Shown here: piece by piece, positions 33,410 through 46,754 of the stretch
Layout of the letters: each line of letters begins with the position of its first letter
Numbering within the stretch: position 1 is the first letter of the stretch
Assembly (NCBI GenBank): GCA_951213105.1
Contig: OX578144.1
Location: forward strand, 79,967,801 to 80,031,800
Direction: 5' to 3'
DNA: 64,000 nucleotides
From: Amaurobius ferox
Taxonomy: Eukaryota > Arthropoda > Arachnida > Araneae > Amaurobiidae
The notes under the pieces: generated by a model
The model's database searches: none
Seen by the model: the letters and a program-made list of their open reading frames with translations, nothing else
Told to the model about the DNA's origin: nothing
Made by a program: the position numbers and the translations under genes

Positions 33410-34063
33410 AATATTAAAATATTTTAGACGTGTTTTATCATACTTACGAAAGTATACGCATACATTGATAATATCGCATAGCGGTGACATAAATCTTCGT
33501 CATTTTCTTTAACAAGTTATCTTTGTGGAGTATAATAATAGATTTAAGAAAAACTTGCTTATATCAGATCGAAGGACTTCTGATTTATATGCCCTAGTTC
33601 TGTCTTTTTTTATATACATGATACACTCCTCCTAAGTCTGCATAAAATAAAACTTTTTCCATAAATCATCGGGTCCTGAGAACACGCTAATTTAAATATT
33701 CAGTTCTCACTCATCGACAGTATCTAACTTGCAAGATTAAATTGCTTAAGTGTTATTGCAAATAATTCTTATCTCAGCGGGAATCAAACCGCCTATATCC
33801 GGCACTCAAACGATGCTGATAAGACAATATTTTTTTTTCCCTTCTGCATTTGAAGTGGACACTATAAGTTCTTTAATTGAAGATAATATTGTATGTCATG
33901 TCATTTGATATCTAAACTGACAGGACGACAATCAACAGTTACAAACAACTTTTTTGTGTATATTTATACCCTTTCTATGAAAATACATAGAGTATTAGTA
34001 AAAATAAAATAAGTGGATTTTATAAAATAACCAAAAACATGCAAATTAGTAAGGAATACTGTA
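33410..34063. other. AT-rich intergenic DNA
   Basis: No recognised feature. Confidence 0.4.
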
Positions 34064-34067
34064 TTAA

Positions 34068-34185
34068 CTTTTTGCTTACGGGTGGGACAGCTTCAATCCC
34101 AAACGATGAACTTCTCAAAAAGACAGGTATTTGACATACCCTATCCCAAACAGTTTGATCCCCCTTTGTAGGCGTTGGCGTCCGC
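34068..34185. mobile_element. piggyBac-like MITE P, copy 3, left half only
   Basis: TTAA (34064-34067) is followed by CTTTTTGCTTACGGGTGGGA and then ACAGGTATTTGACATACCCT and the central GGCGTTGGCGTCC. The right arm is missing, so this is a truncated copy. Confidence 0.75.
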
Positions 34186-34373
34186 AAATGATAAAAATCG
34201 TTATTGTGTTCTGTTTCCGACCAGTGTATAGCCTTCATTAGTCTCCTTTTAAGCCCATAATTAGCAATCGATCAAAACCAGGGATTGAACCCATTTTTCC
34301 TGGATATCGTCCTGACATGCCTCCAGGTACACAACCCCGACCATGTACGTAATTACTTCAATTGCATTATAAG

Positions 34374-35451
34374 CATACCTGCCAACCTGGAAAAATTGGA
34401 ATGTGTAAAATTTTGCGTGAATAACATTTATAATGATTTTTTTTTTTAAACTACATGCGCAAACGACATTTCTAATGAATTTAACTATGTACAAGTACCT
34501 GCATTAAAAAAATACTGCATTAAATATCAGGCATAGTACTGGTAGAATATGAAAATTTAGGACACCAATTTTATAAAATTTCAGGACAATAAATTATAAA
34601 ACAAAAAATATATGAAGGTTTTATCCGGTGAGAATTACTTTATAATGAAAACAAATATTTATGTTTGGCAAAACACAGGTTTTCACTAAAGAGAGTAACA
34701 AATATTGATCTCTAATTAAAAAAGACAAAAACAAAATATAGCACTGAATTATATTCCTGCCAAAATGGTTTCCTTTTTATTTGCCTAAATCATTGCTTTG
34801 ATACCACTTTTTGGAAAATAGCCCTTCAAAAAGTCCATACCCATTTTTTAAATAGAAAAGTTTTTATTATACAAATATAATTAAAAAAGTGACCTTAATA
34901 ATTAGCCATAATATGAAAATAAGCTAGTTTAGTCGATTTAATATGCAACATTTAAATGATGGAGATGGATGGAAAAAGATACTATGTACTCTCGGCGATT
35001 CATGATAACAAACTGAATTGCGCAATCGTAGTGTTTATGCGAAATTAACGAACAAAATAACATTTTAGCGATTTATGCTGAATTAGACAACCTTTAAAGA
35101 AGTATATTTATTACTTTCATAAAATAAGCGATCGAGATCTTAATTTACATTACACGCGGCCGTAAATCTCCGTTACTTTGATTGGCATTACCCTGGATTT
35201 TATTATGGATTTGCTGCGATCCCGGGAATGGTAGATATCAGTGCTAAAAAAGCGGAAAATCGGTGTTTTCGGGGAATTATACCATATCTGGTTAATTGAT
35301 AAATTAAAAAAAAAAAGCCGGATAATTTCGCCGGAGATTGATTTCCTAGTAATGTTAAAAAATTCAAATAAATGCGGAAATGCGTAAAATATAGCAATAT
35401 ATGCATAAAAGCGTAAAGAGCAGTTAAAATGCGTAAAAGTTGGCAGGTATG
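34374..35451. mobile_element. 1078-bp TIR element flanked by TATAAG
   Basis: Perfect 13-bp inverted ends, CATACCTGCCAAC and GTTGGCAGGTATG, are flanked directly by TATAAG at 34368-34373 and 35452-35457. The subterminal regions share GTAAAA and GCGTNAA-type motifs. No transposase is present. A 6-bp duplication does not by itself decide the superfamily. Open frames at 35150-35739 cross the right end and are therefore not a single gene. Confidence 0.8.
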
Positions 35452-35457
35452 TATAAG

Positions 35458-36689
35458 ATATCTTTTTGAGTAATGTATTTGAATTATCCAAATAATTCTC
35501 AAGAAGGGTTCAGAAAATTCAGATCGAAAACTATCAAATTTTTTATAATAATTGCTCCCTGGTGCTGAAACTGAAGCACGCCACGGACCGTCAGTGCCCT
35601 CACTTTGTGCCATGATGAACTTAGCAGCAACTAAAACAGGCAAAGCACTTTCCTCTAAAGAAGAAAAAGCAACAAAATAGAAGAAAAAACAGAAAAGGGA
35701 AGAAAAGACGCCCAAGAGGGTGGAACCGCTACAACTCATCTAACGTCTGTCTAATTGTCAGGCGTCTGTCTCCATATACGTTTTGACCAATTTCTTTCAG
35801 GGGTAGAAATCTTAAATACAGAGCTTGGCTTTGTAAACGAACGAAATACTAGGGCTGTGGGCCTGTACCCCGGCATTTTTATTTTGTCTACATATATGGT
35901 ATAATGTATAGAAAAAGTATTGAGACGAAATCGAAAATTCGAAGTCGAGTTTTCGACGGAGCAGCACGTTCTAAGCATCAATTAACAGGAATCGAACGTT
36001 TTTAACGTGATGTCTGTGCGTGTGTTTGTATGTTAATGTGTATGTATGTGTTTGTGGGTTTGTGGACACGATATCTCACGAACAAATGAAGCATTTCGAA
36101 AATTATTAGGTACGATTATTACAATCAGTAAATACTGTAATCCTATTGATTTTAAAAGCAATCATATCTCTCTAATAACATTTTTGAAATAATCTGGACC
36201 ATCAATAATGATAAATTATCATTTCAGACGCAATTTTTTTTTTATTGGGAAAACTAATAATATAAACTTTAGAACGCTACAAGTCTGTTAACATCTTTTT
36301 CGTTTATCTAGTTTGCACCATTCACAAGAGAAAATATTGTTTATAATAGTTTTATATTTTGATGCCATAGAATTCGCTAATAGTCGTTTATTTCACGGAA
36401 AATTAATTAAATGTTCATTGCACTTTGAGGAATTTGCGAATAAGTCATTCTATTAGGACTAATAAAATAAATATAAGTTACCAAAAAGCATCTAATTTCA
36501 TTTTTGAGGTGTTACTTAAATTTCAAAAACATTTTTTTTTGTGGTTGTACATAATTTCGAAGTGAAAGAAATAAAGTCATCGCATTATGTAGGGAAAGTC
36601 ATGTACTGCCCACATCATATTTTATTTTGAAAAGCTGAAATTAAAAAAAATTAAAAATATTTGAATATCAAAATAGGTGTGATTAAATT
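35458..36689. other. Intergenic DNA
   Basis: GC-richer patches occur at 35560-35660 and 35690-35770 without a nameable product. A GT-rich stretch lies at 36010-36066, followed by GATATCTCACGAACAAATGA, a phrase common in decayed arthropod repeats. Confidence 0.35.
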
Positions 36690-37120
36690 TGGTTTCACAC
36701 TTTGAATCCACCGGGTGGCTTAGATAGAAGATTAAATTTTAGCACACTTATTGTAGTATCAACCACGAGAGAGATATGGAAGCAGATTTTCAATTTCTCT
36801 CTCACGGAGTCGAAAAGTGTTTCCAGACCCTCATGAACCCCCCCCCCCCCCCCATGACCTAGAAGGCGGAAAATTTGCAAAATTTGATACTTACAAAACT
36901 GGACAGAACATTATTGAGCGAATTTTCGATCAAGACGATTATTTTTACGTTAAGCTCTATACATGAACATGATATATTGAGACTTTTTTCATAGGCTTTG
37001 TTTTGCTTAACAGAAATAGAGCCTATAGTATAGTTCAAATGTTAATTATTTTAAAAGCAGTTTTTCTACCTCTGACAGGCTTAAATACTAGTTAAAAATA
37101 AGGAAATAAATAAAAATAAA
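36690..37120. repeat. Dispersed repeat R, copy 3
   Basis: Shares GTAGTATCAAC, GATTTTCAATTTC, GTCGAAAAGTGTTTCCAGAC, ATGACCTAGAAGGCGG, CGAATTTTCGATCAA, AAGCTCTATACAT and CTGACAGGCTTAAATACTAG with the copies at 13205 and 15267. A 16-base poly(C) run lies at 36838-36853. Confidence 0.65.
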
Positions 37121-40100
37121 TTAGTGACCGATTTAGTAAGGTTTTTAAGGAAATCAAAAAAAACAAAAAACAAAAACTAACGAACCAAAACAAATCAGAA
37201 GCACAAAAATAATAATTTTAAAAATATACGCGACTGAAGTAGACTTAGACTTCATTTAGCTCTTCTAAAGTATATCCGGTCACTAATCAGATACAGTACA
37301 GAAGATAGTGAGTAAGCATTTGGTAAGATTTAGTGGAGAAACACTGGTGTACTTATGAATTATGGAAGGACTTATGATTAGAAGAAAGGATTACCAGAAG
37401 TTTTAAGAATAAATTATGGCGAATTAATTAAAGAGTAAAACAAATTTAGAAAGGATAAATAAGGCTACAGATTCTTTAAAATAAAAACGTGATGTTATGG
37501 GGGGGAAAAATACAAACTTTATTAATATTTTTTTTTATTTGTCTTTGAGAAATGTTGCCCGAAGTGGTAGGTATGTTTATTAATTTGATAACATTTCAAC
37601 ATTAGCAATAACACTCACAGAACCCGCCAATAGGCAGCGTTCCAAATATTAGAATTACACTTACATTGATTATTATCTACAATGGGTCACAATCAGTTTC
37701 AATCAATACAATTATACTACAAATGCATTGCGATTTTTTTTTCAAATTAATTCCAATTCCGCTGAAATGTTTCAATGCAATGTGTAAATAAGATGAAGAA
37801 AAGGAAAACAAAAGCATGGATTCTATGGAGCGGTTTTATTTATATAACCAAACAATATCTTAAATCTAAGAATCTTATTATTATTTTTTTCAATTTTCGA
37901 GTGAAACCAAAATTGGCGAATAAAAACTGCATTTGGTAATTCGGTTGGAAAGAAAAGAAATTCCAAAGAGCTGCTTGCACAAACAACTGAGTTCTTTTCT
38001 TTTGTTCTAACATAAATGGAAAACTAAAGCACAACACATTCAGAAGTTTGAATAAGTCTACTTTTAAGAAGTAGGAAATATATTCAAAATAGATTTTCAA
38101 AACCTATTATTTTATTCATATGCTACTCAGAAATACAAACATATATATATAAACTATTATTCAGTTCGATATATTTAATGGAAAACCGCGAAATTAAACT
38201 TGGTATTACATCAACAATCAACAATACAAAAAAACTCGTTATGCGCGAAAGATAGTGATATAAATAACTTGAAGCGAAAGTTAATTCAAGTTCTATTTCC
38301 ATAAACTCTTTGCAAGTAAAAGTTCACGGTCAAAAACCCGATCTTCGAAGATGAATACAAAAAAAAAAAAAAAAATGTTGCCAGAAATAAAGGAAAAAAG
38401 AGCACCAAGTCATTAGTTCCCAGACAGGGTCCAATTTTCGAACGCCTCCATTTTTTGCATTCAAACGATTTTACGCTTCAGTGTTGCCATTCGGGCCATC
38501 CTTATATCCGCGTTGAAAACCTTCACAAAGATGGCGACATTTGGCACCAAAATCGCTATTCATGGCGTACGCTTTAATTATGCGATTAATATTCAATGGT
38601 TAGACTTTTAAAAAGATAAACGTGGGTTACGAGATATGAAAAGAGGCTGATTTGTAATATTTATATTTTCATTCTTCTCCTTGAGCGAGGCACCAGGAGG
38701 AAAAAAATTAATTCTAAAATGAATGTTCTTTATGCACGCAGATAAATGGATGCTCCAAAGATACAGACGATACCACAATGAGCAAATTAAACTAATATAT
38801 AGGATTATATATTTAGCCATTTGGAAAAGATATAAAAATCTGAAAGAAAATCTAATGAAAGCAGTGTGAATTTTCCAAACTCAAATTAATGTTTCCTTAT
38901 TTCGTTTTTTCTATTCATACAAAGAGCGATATTACATATTTTTGTACGATATTTTAATTGTACAAAATGATGCATGACACAAACACTTACTTCAAATTAC
39001 ATCGAATTTTCAGTTTAAAAAAATGTATTTGACGTCTTGACACATTTTTTAAATGACACCAACTCTCGAAAACAAGAATTAGGAGTTAATAGAAGAAAAC
39101 CCTGCAACTTCCATTAAAAACTATTTTTCTTAACCAAATTACGCAAATGATGCAATAAAACCAATAACACACAGATACTTTTTGTGTTATAAACTTTCTC
39201 CACAATGGAAACATTATTAAAAAAAAAAAATTTCTTCTTGTTAGTTGTTTCATATTTCTCTCAGTCCATTTGTTAATTATTAAATTCAATGTTCCATGAC
39301 TTAAAATAGGAAGCAATTAGAAATGTTTATTGATTTTTAAAAATCAATGAATATCGATACGAAATGAATATAATTGGCAAATACAAAAATAATCGAACAA
39401 TTTTAGAACAAGATCAAGACACTATATTAGGATATAAAAGCACTATTTTTTCCCCCAAAAAAATTAAGAATGATTTTGCCTTATACTTCAAAATATGACT
39501 GATGATATCCAGTAAACCCGTTCAGTTGTGAATTTCTTTCACTGATCGTTTAAAACTTTAATCAGCTTAGGTAGGGGTTGCCAAAATATTTTTTTGGCGT
39601 TATTGTAGTGTGCTGTAGCAACTTTTGCACTGTCAAGTAAGTTGCGGTCTGAAACCCTTGAGATTCACTGCTGCCCAGCTAAATGTAACCAAATTAGGTC
39701 AAATTTATTTTCCTAAAGCTACTTATAACAGGTCTTATTTAATTTTAAAGGAAAACAGGTAAAAACACATATTAATATAGAATGTTGATTAATCTATTTT
39801 TTATTATCATTTCTGCACATTTTATCATATTCCAAATCATTACTTAACCGGGTATCACCTTCCGAATCAACTAAAACATCGCTAATTTCGTTTGGTTGCA
39901 ATTTTTTCCTCGTCATAGACTCCATTTTAAATACTAAAAACTGGTAAGTAAATGTATTAAAAATAAAAATAAATAATAAAAAAATAAAAATAAAATTCAT
40001 GCGATTAGTCTATAAGTTTTTTAGTCCATAGATGACGTTTGCAGAGAGTCCAATGATGAAGTAATTAGCATGAAAAAGTGATGTCGGGGCTCACCCGACA

Positions 40101-40650
40101 TTTGACTCTAATCGATACAGGATCATAAAGAGAGTACTTTTATATACGTATGTGACGTTACATTTTTAAAATTTAAAATTATCAGTTTAAATTTCAGGAA
40201 GAAATTGTTATTTTTATTCAATAAATTAAAATGGCCATTTCTTTCACCCCTCCCCCCCCCCCCCCCCCCTCAGCTGAACTTCGACAAACAAAGAAATCCC
40301 GAAGAAAAGCCAGAGAGAAAACGTCGATAACGAATACGACATCTGATCCAAAGCCCCATAAGCCACCCCATCAAATAACATCAGCTCCTATTCAACAGTG
40401 ACACTTTGGTTAAATTTGCAACCTGAGTTCTTTTTCACCTTTAGGAGCCTCTCTACTCAACATTTTTTTTTTTATTTCATCGACATCTTTACCACTTTTC
40501 CAATGGCATCACCATCAACTCTGATAATAGATAATTAAATGAAAAAGGGCAATGCATAAAATTAAATAACCCAGAAAGAAGTGTATGGCCAATGTGGTTT
40601 TCATTGACTTATATTATTCGAATATAAATATATAGCGTTCATAAGAATAT
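37121..40650. other. 3.5 kb of AT-rich DNA without recognised features
   Basis: No gene, SINE or TIR element identified. Poly(A) lies at about 38351-38371 and an 18-base poly(C) run at 40252-40269. A more complex, repeat-free patch is at 38440-38590. Short frames have no recognisable products. Confidence 0.35.
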
Positions 40651-41580
40651 CTTTAAGCACCCCAATAACTTTGTAAGGAAAGGTTCGTGAGTGTATACAT
40701 TAGGTTTATTTATAGTAAAGAGACCATGCCTGATTGAATGAAAATGATTGCAAAGCCGCCAGCAGAGAATTAAAAAAGTTTAACAAACTCGGCAACAAAG
40801 CAAGATAGACGAAAAAAAGCCAATTATGAAGTTGTAAAACATTATGAATATGAATTGGAAATAAATTTATTATAGATGGCATTTAGTTGACATAATAGGG
40901 TTATTGGAAAATGACTGACTGTCCTATTCAGGAATAATACAATAAACAACGCTTACTGGAACAAAAATCTAGTGCAGAGCCAGTTTAAAATGTCAGAAAA
41001 TCAAATGGGTGATAAACAGTGTTTCTTTCAGAATTCTGTGAATGCACATTGCAGGCATCACCGTGTTAGAGGCTCTGATGATACAACTTTTTGGCAGGTA
41101 TTTATTGCTTTTTGTATACGCGTTTCGTCTTTCTCTCTATAAAGCAGACGATGCTCTACAGCTTTACAAATGGATTTTGTCATCAGTGTTTTTTTCAGGC
41201 ATACCTCCGGGGAGGGGGGAAGGGGCGAAACCTCCCCGGAAAGGAGTATTCGCTCCGTCCCCCACCCCCGGAGACATTTTATGTTAACCTAGCTTTTATT
41301 TATGTGACATAGCATTTAGATATATTTATATAGAACAAATAGAAAACTTGCCTCCCTAAAAATTTTTCGCCCCCCCCCCCCCCCCCCCAAAAAAAAGTTC
41401 TCAAAGAAACAATGTTTGTCACCCATTTCGCTTTGCCAAGTTCGTTATCCCAACTTTTTTAATTTTCCGCCAGGGGCACTGCAATCTCTTTTATTCGATC
41501 GGACATGACCACTTTACTATAAACAGACCTGACGTGTATACCGGTGGACCTTTCCTCACACAGTTATTGGGTTGCTAAAG
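40651..41580. mobile_element. Long-TIR foldback F, copy B
   Basis: The left end CTTTAAGCACCCCAATAACT and, on the other strand, the right end CTTTAGCAACCCAATAACTG begin arms of about 190 bp. The arms include GTGTATAC, CATGCC or CATGTC, and GAGAATTAAAAAAGTT segments. The middle matches copy A (AGGCTCTGATGATAC, TATTTATTGC). GC-rich sequence at about 41195-41400, including a 19-base poly(C) run, has no counterpart in copy A and is probably a later insertion. Confidence 0.75.
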
Positions 41581-43539
41581 AGGATGGTAAGTTATCGAGA
41601 TGCTAAATTTAAAAGGTGATTATTTCTGGTATTCAAATTTAACAATAGTTTTGCAAATAAATTTAAATTTTGGTCACAAATTAGCTATATGCTAATTATA
41701 TTCTGTAATGAAATAAGCTTATTGAATTTTCGAGATCAAAATATAAAAACACATTCGTTAAGCCGTAAGAAAAACAATATGTTGATTATCTATCATGAAT
41801 ACGAAATTATCGAAGTTTTCCCAAAAAAAACTTTCCATATTTTGGTTTCATTTAACAAGCTATCTAAACTACCGATGCCAGCCAAACAGCCAATGAGCTT
41901 GAAAATGCACATTTAAAATACAGGAGTAGAAAATTAAACATTCGTTTCCTACTTACATCATTCTTTTTGTGAGAAATTCTAACCCTTTGCGTAAAAAGTG
42001 TTAGAACATAAAAGATGAAAGAACTTTTTGAATAACGTTTAAAATTTGAATAATTTCCTTGACAAGCACGATATTCTCGAGTGAAAATTCGATTTCTCAC
42101 TTTTGGGGTGTTTGAGTTTTTACAAGATTCGTTTGTCCGTCTTTCTTTTATTTTACTCGGGACTATCGGGGCGTATGGGTTTGTTGCCCAGTAAAGTAAA
42201 CAATCTAATGTTGGCAGCACATAACTTTCCTTGCATAATGTAATGACTTTACTTAGTTCAAAGCGAAATAATGGTGTACGGCATATACAGCAGAATGATT
42301 TTAACTAATTAGAATTTAAAAAGAAAAATTTCGCCTAGGTTTGTCGTACCGGTAGTTCAGCTAACCCGGTAACTGAATTTTGTGGCTCTCCGAAAATTCA
42401 ATTTTTCGGACAGACAGAGAGAAAAACATATTTTATTATGCAAGATTACAGATTCCAAATACGACATAAAAAGCATATTGCAATTATATATACAGAAATG
42501 AAAGTTTTTTTTAATTATTATTTTGCAAAATTAGCTAAATATAGGAATAATCCAGGTATGACATACATGTGTACATCTACATTCTATAACTCTGGATATA
42601 TAGAATATGTAAATTTTTGCAACGTTAAATCAAACAGTGTATTATATCTCTAACACTACCAATCACTTCATGCAGAGAAAAGAAGAGCAATATATTTTGA
42701 GAACCCTAAGGCAATAAATGACGCTCGGAAATATAAATTTGTAATATAAAACCCTTTATGTCTTTTTCTTCCCCTACCGTTCCACAGACTCTTTTTTTTC
42801 TCTCCTCCTCCTTGGAGAAACGCCCACCCTTCCTTTTCAAAAAGGACTCTTCCATTAGTGTTAAGAATAGTTCAATTTACAAATGGGAGAGGTCCATTGC
42901 TCTGAAAGGAGAGGGAAAACGTCGCAAGAAAGTGTCACATGAGTCACATCACGTGCAATTGTGAGCTAGTGAATCGCAGCAATAAGGGAAAGCGTGTAGC
43001 TGTAAGGGATTTTTTTTAGTAGCTTTAAATTCAGGCTACAACAGGGACAGAAAGTTTTTGTGCTGAGCTTTTCATGACCCTCCCAACGATCATAGCGATA
43101 TTTAAAGGGAAGTTATGAGAATTCTTGGGATACTTTCCCAGCAGATAAACCGTATTTCTTCGTTACAGTGGCACTGAAGTCAATTAGCAGGCTTCGGTAA
43201 ATTAAGCGTCCATGAAATGATGGTGAAGAAAAAAAATCTGATGTGAGCAGCACATGGCTTTCCCAATGGACTCGAATTTGTTTCTTTATCTGTTTAGTTA
43301 TTTTATATATATTAAAATAAAACGCATTCGTTCTATCGCACGAAAATACGTAAAAACCGATGCTTATTGCAGTTTGTAACTTTTCATTTGAAGACTTGGC
43401 GATTCATGCTAACTCCTCAATTTCTAATAAACCTGAATTTCCGGAGAACTTTAAAAATCCATCCAAACTGCTGTTTAAAATAATCGTCAAAATTAAAGTA
43501 TTTCATTTGTAATTGTATCAGGGAGTGCAATTCGGATGA
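41581..43539. other. AT-rich intergenic DNA
   Basis: No gene or repeat recognised. Open frames at 41864-42220 and 42758-42964 have no recognisable products. Confidence 0.35.
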
Positions 43540-43621
43540 TTTTTCAATCTCGAGATTTCGGTACTACGAATTTTTTAATCCCGAGATTTCGGTACTACGA
43601 ATTTTTCAATCCCGAGATCCT
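43540..43621. repeat. 31-bp tandem repeat, about 2.6 units
   Basis: CAATCCCGAGATTTCGGTAC-type units start at about 43540, 43571 and 43602. Confidence 0.85.
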
Positions 43622-45175
43622 ATGGGATTGGGTATTTCACTTTACTTTATTTAAAGAAAGTCATATTTCATTTATTTGTCTATAAATATTTCATGGATAA
43701 TATCACCTTTCTCTTTATCAGAAAAATTAAAGGTCCCTATTGGAAAACGAAACACTGCAACTTCACCCTCTGTTCAGTCATAAATCCATCTTTTTTTGAG
43801 ATCCTGGCTGGTTATATTTATGTATTGAGATATCTCCCCATGACAATAAAATTGCAAATATATAATAATAATAAATATAATACGAAGAATGTATAATAAA
43901 TAATAATAATAAATCTCTATATCAATAATAACTGCAAAGGACAACATTCGGCCTTAAATAGTATTATACAACTTTGACATTGTGGCAGCTGACTTTGCAC
44001 ATTCCAACATCAATCAACCATGCTTAAGTATCAGTACCCGAATTATAAGCTCGGACCCGAAGCTAGCTTTTGGTCTAACCTTATAGTATCGGGCTAGTAA
44101 GCTCATGGGTTCGGGTCTAACCGGGGCAAAAAACATCTATTGCCACAATATAATTACACAACTGGGAAAGCATTACTCCGTAAATTAAATTAATCGGAAT
44201 AAATCTCGAAATCCCGGAAGTTCTAATTTCAGCAATTCTGGATAAATATTTTGTTTGGGATCCGCGGATGCCATCCCTAACTGCAATCAATTGTAACTTA
44301 CAAAGAGATGAATATATTTAATTAAATGCAGCGTCTCTTTCATCAATTACTTTCTTAGATTTCGCCAACTAATAAATGCATCTTTTTCAGTAGTTAAGTT
44401 CAGGTGGTCAGACTACATTATTTAGAGATGAGTTTAATTAGCGAGTTAAACAAAGGAGGTCAAAAACGCTATAAAGTTCGCCGTCTGATGAGCTGTTAAT
44501 TGTTTTATGACAAAGGGGTACCCAGACAATACTATCGGAGATGTTGTCTGGCTTAAATAATGAATAGATCCAACTATTGTCAAATTCTTATGGGGGTTTA
44601 ACTACATTGCTATATGAATCTAAAACCGGTTTTAAAAAATATAAATTCAGATTTCATTTGCAGAACTATAAAAAATATTTTAGTTGATAAAATATCTTAG
44701 AGAGGCTTCCACTCGATTTTCTCATACAATTTAAATTCTATACTAAAACGAACGTTGCCCGGAGAATTAAAAAAAAAAAAAATCCACATATGGACAGTAT
44801 ATGACTTTTCCTATGGAATCAATAATACATACAGTAGATACTTATTTAAAATCGCCCAAAATTTTCTGCGTTTAAATATTTTTTTTTTTATATATGTTTG
44901 GTGTAGTTTTAAATAACACGCAGTCACCAAAAATTTCAAAAACTGCAATTATTCGTTTGCCATCAAATATGACGCATAGAATTTAACAAATACAGTTAAG
45001 CACATTTGGCGTTTTATTTCAAATTTTGTCCGTTTTTATGAGCTATTTCAAAAAAAAGGAAATGGCCGGGTTTTTTTTTTTCCTCCCAATCGTACTAAAA
45101 TTAAATCAGGAATAACACATAAGTGACTTAGCACTTGACATTAATTTCGTTTTATTGAAATATTTTGAGTTAGAG
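43622..45175. other. AT-rich intergenic DNA
   Basis: (AAT)n-like tracts lie at 43863-43915. A repeated phrase around CGGACCCGAAGC/GGGTTCGGGTC lies at 44050-44125. No gene recognised. Confidence 0.35.
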
Positions 45176-45415
45176 GGGATACATATATTGATAATTGCAC
45201 TATATTGACATGGGATACATATATTGAAAATGACACTATATTGACAAGGGATACATGTATTGACAATGATATTGCATAGACAGACGGGCAAATAGATAAT
45301 TATACAGACACATAGACGAACAGTCAAATATACTGACAGACGCACAGTCAGACATACAGATAGACATACACAGACGCACAATCAGAGATTCTGACAGATA
45401 CACACACACACTTAA
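45176..45415. repeat. 36-bp repeat followed by degenerate (GACA/CAGA)n
   Basis: GGGATACATATATTGA units start at 45176, 45212 and 45248. They are followed by CAGACA/CATAGAC-type sequence and (AC)n near 45402-45411. The minus-strand frame rich in Val, Cys and Leu is an artefact of this repeat. Confidence 0.85.
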
Positions 45416-46631
45416 ATCAAATTAACATTTTTGTATTCTACGGTTTTTAAATAATGATCCAGAAACATAGGCAATTTAAGATGGGTATAGAACAATGTTT
45501 AGGTTGTATATAGAGTTTATTAGGGTATTCTAGAACAATGCCGTACTCTTCTCGGGATAAATATTTTTCAAATTTTACTGCGAACACTAGTTTCTCAGAC
45601 ATTTACGATTTATACATTTTAAAATCGTTTCATAGCAGGCCGTCAAAGTGAAAATTAAAAATATGAAGCAAACCGGAATTGCCTTTGGTGTTCCTACCTT
45701 ACCCAGACAGCCAATGGAATAATAATAATAATAACAATAATAATAATAATAAAATAAAAAATCCAAGATCATACGACAGTTGACTCGATCAATAAAATAA
45801 GTAAATAAATAAAAATGTCTAATTAACGGCCCTCTTTTTCGCCTAAAACGCTGTGATCCAATTAAATCGAAGCAAAAGACGAACAACGCCAAATAGGGAG
45901 AGTTTGGAGAATTGAGAAATCTAGCTCGAATGGGGTTAACAGAGCTGGTGAAGGAGGGCAAGCTCATGAAGAAAATTAGTCTTTTCTGGTAGAAAGGACA
46001 TTATTTTCGAATGGGATAGGGGAGGATACAATACATTAAATATGTTTTCATTTCCTTATTCACCATATTTTAGATTCGGGATTAAAGGGAAATGAAAAAT
46101 TGGGTCAAATACTACTCCAGATATAATAATATCATTGAGCTTCATAAAAACAAATATGGCAGATAATCAAGATCTATTGAACAGCCGCCAAGCTGAACAA
46201 ATTGACTCATTGGGTCGGAAAAAATGTAAATGTGTTTTACACAAAATGTTGGTATGTTTAAATAAACTGATGGGACAACGCAGGACTTTCGCTACAGATT
46301 AACAATGTTAGATATAGTGGGGGAAGGGGAGAAGCAATAATCAAATTTTGAGCTAGTCTCGCTGCCAAACTAAAGAGAAAGAGATTTGAATTCTGTTGTT
46401 CTTTTCTCTTCTTTCAAGGTTCATTTTTTTAATTTTCATTTGGCAATGATTTCCTTCCTGGGTTATGTAATGAAACTATTAATAGACATAGACGTTCTTG
46501 CTTTTAATGAGATGTACCTTCTTATTTTTTTTTTACTGTCTTTCTATTCTGACGAAGGAAGCTGTTTCTTGCTTCTGAAATCAACTGATATTGTTGTTAA
46601 TATGCTATATGTTGTGTTTTAACGAAGTTTG
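45416..46631. other. Intergenic DNA with (AAT)n
   Basis: (AAT)n/(AAC)n lies at 45718-45752. The minus-strand frame at 45587-45967 passes through it and yields a Tyr-rich stretch. No gene recognised. Confidence 0.35.
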
Positions 46632-46754
46632 TAAAGAACCTTGCTGCCCCAACCGGGAATCGAACCCTGGATCTCCGAACTGGCCAGCCGACGCTCTACC
46701 GTTGAGCTACTGGGACGAAATTGCAAGATCTTATCGTCGACGTGGACTCTGCAA
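46632..46754 (-). mobile_element. tRNA-like SINE unit A2, copy 3 (inverted)
   Basis: On the minus strand: GCAGAGTCCACGTCGACGAT, then the A box TAGCTCAACGGTAGAGCG, B box GGTTCGATTCCCGG and GCAGCAAGGTTCTTTA. The D-arm pairs perfectly (GCTC with GAGC), but the anticodon region does not. Same limits as the copies at 17905 and 18717. Confidence 0.75.

Noticed and set aside
35150..35739. 113- and 178-codon overlapping minus-strand frames
   Set aside because: They cross the right terminus of the TIR element at 35451 and its flanking TATAAG, so they join unrelated sequences. No ATG-led or family-like structure was found.
45106..45381. Val/Cys/Leu repeat protein
   Set aside because: It is translation of a degenerate (GACA/CAGA)n and (AC)n tract.
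45587..45967. 126-codon minus-strand frame
   Set aside because: It runs through an (AAT)n microsatellite that yields a Tyr/Cys stretch, and the rest is unrecognised.
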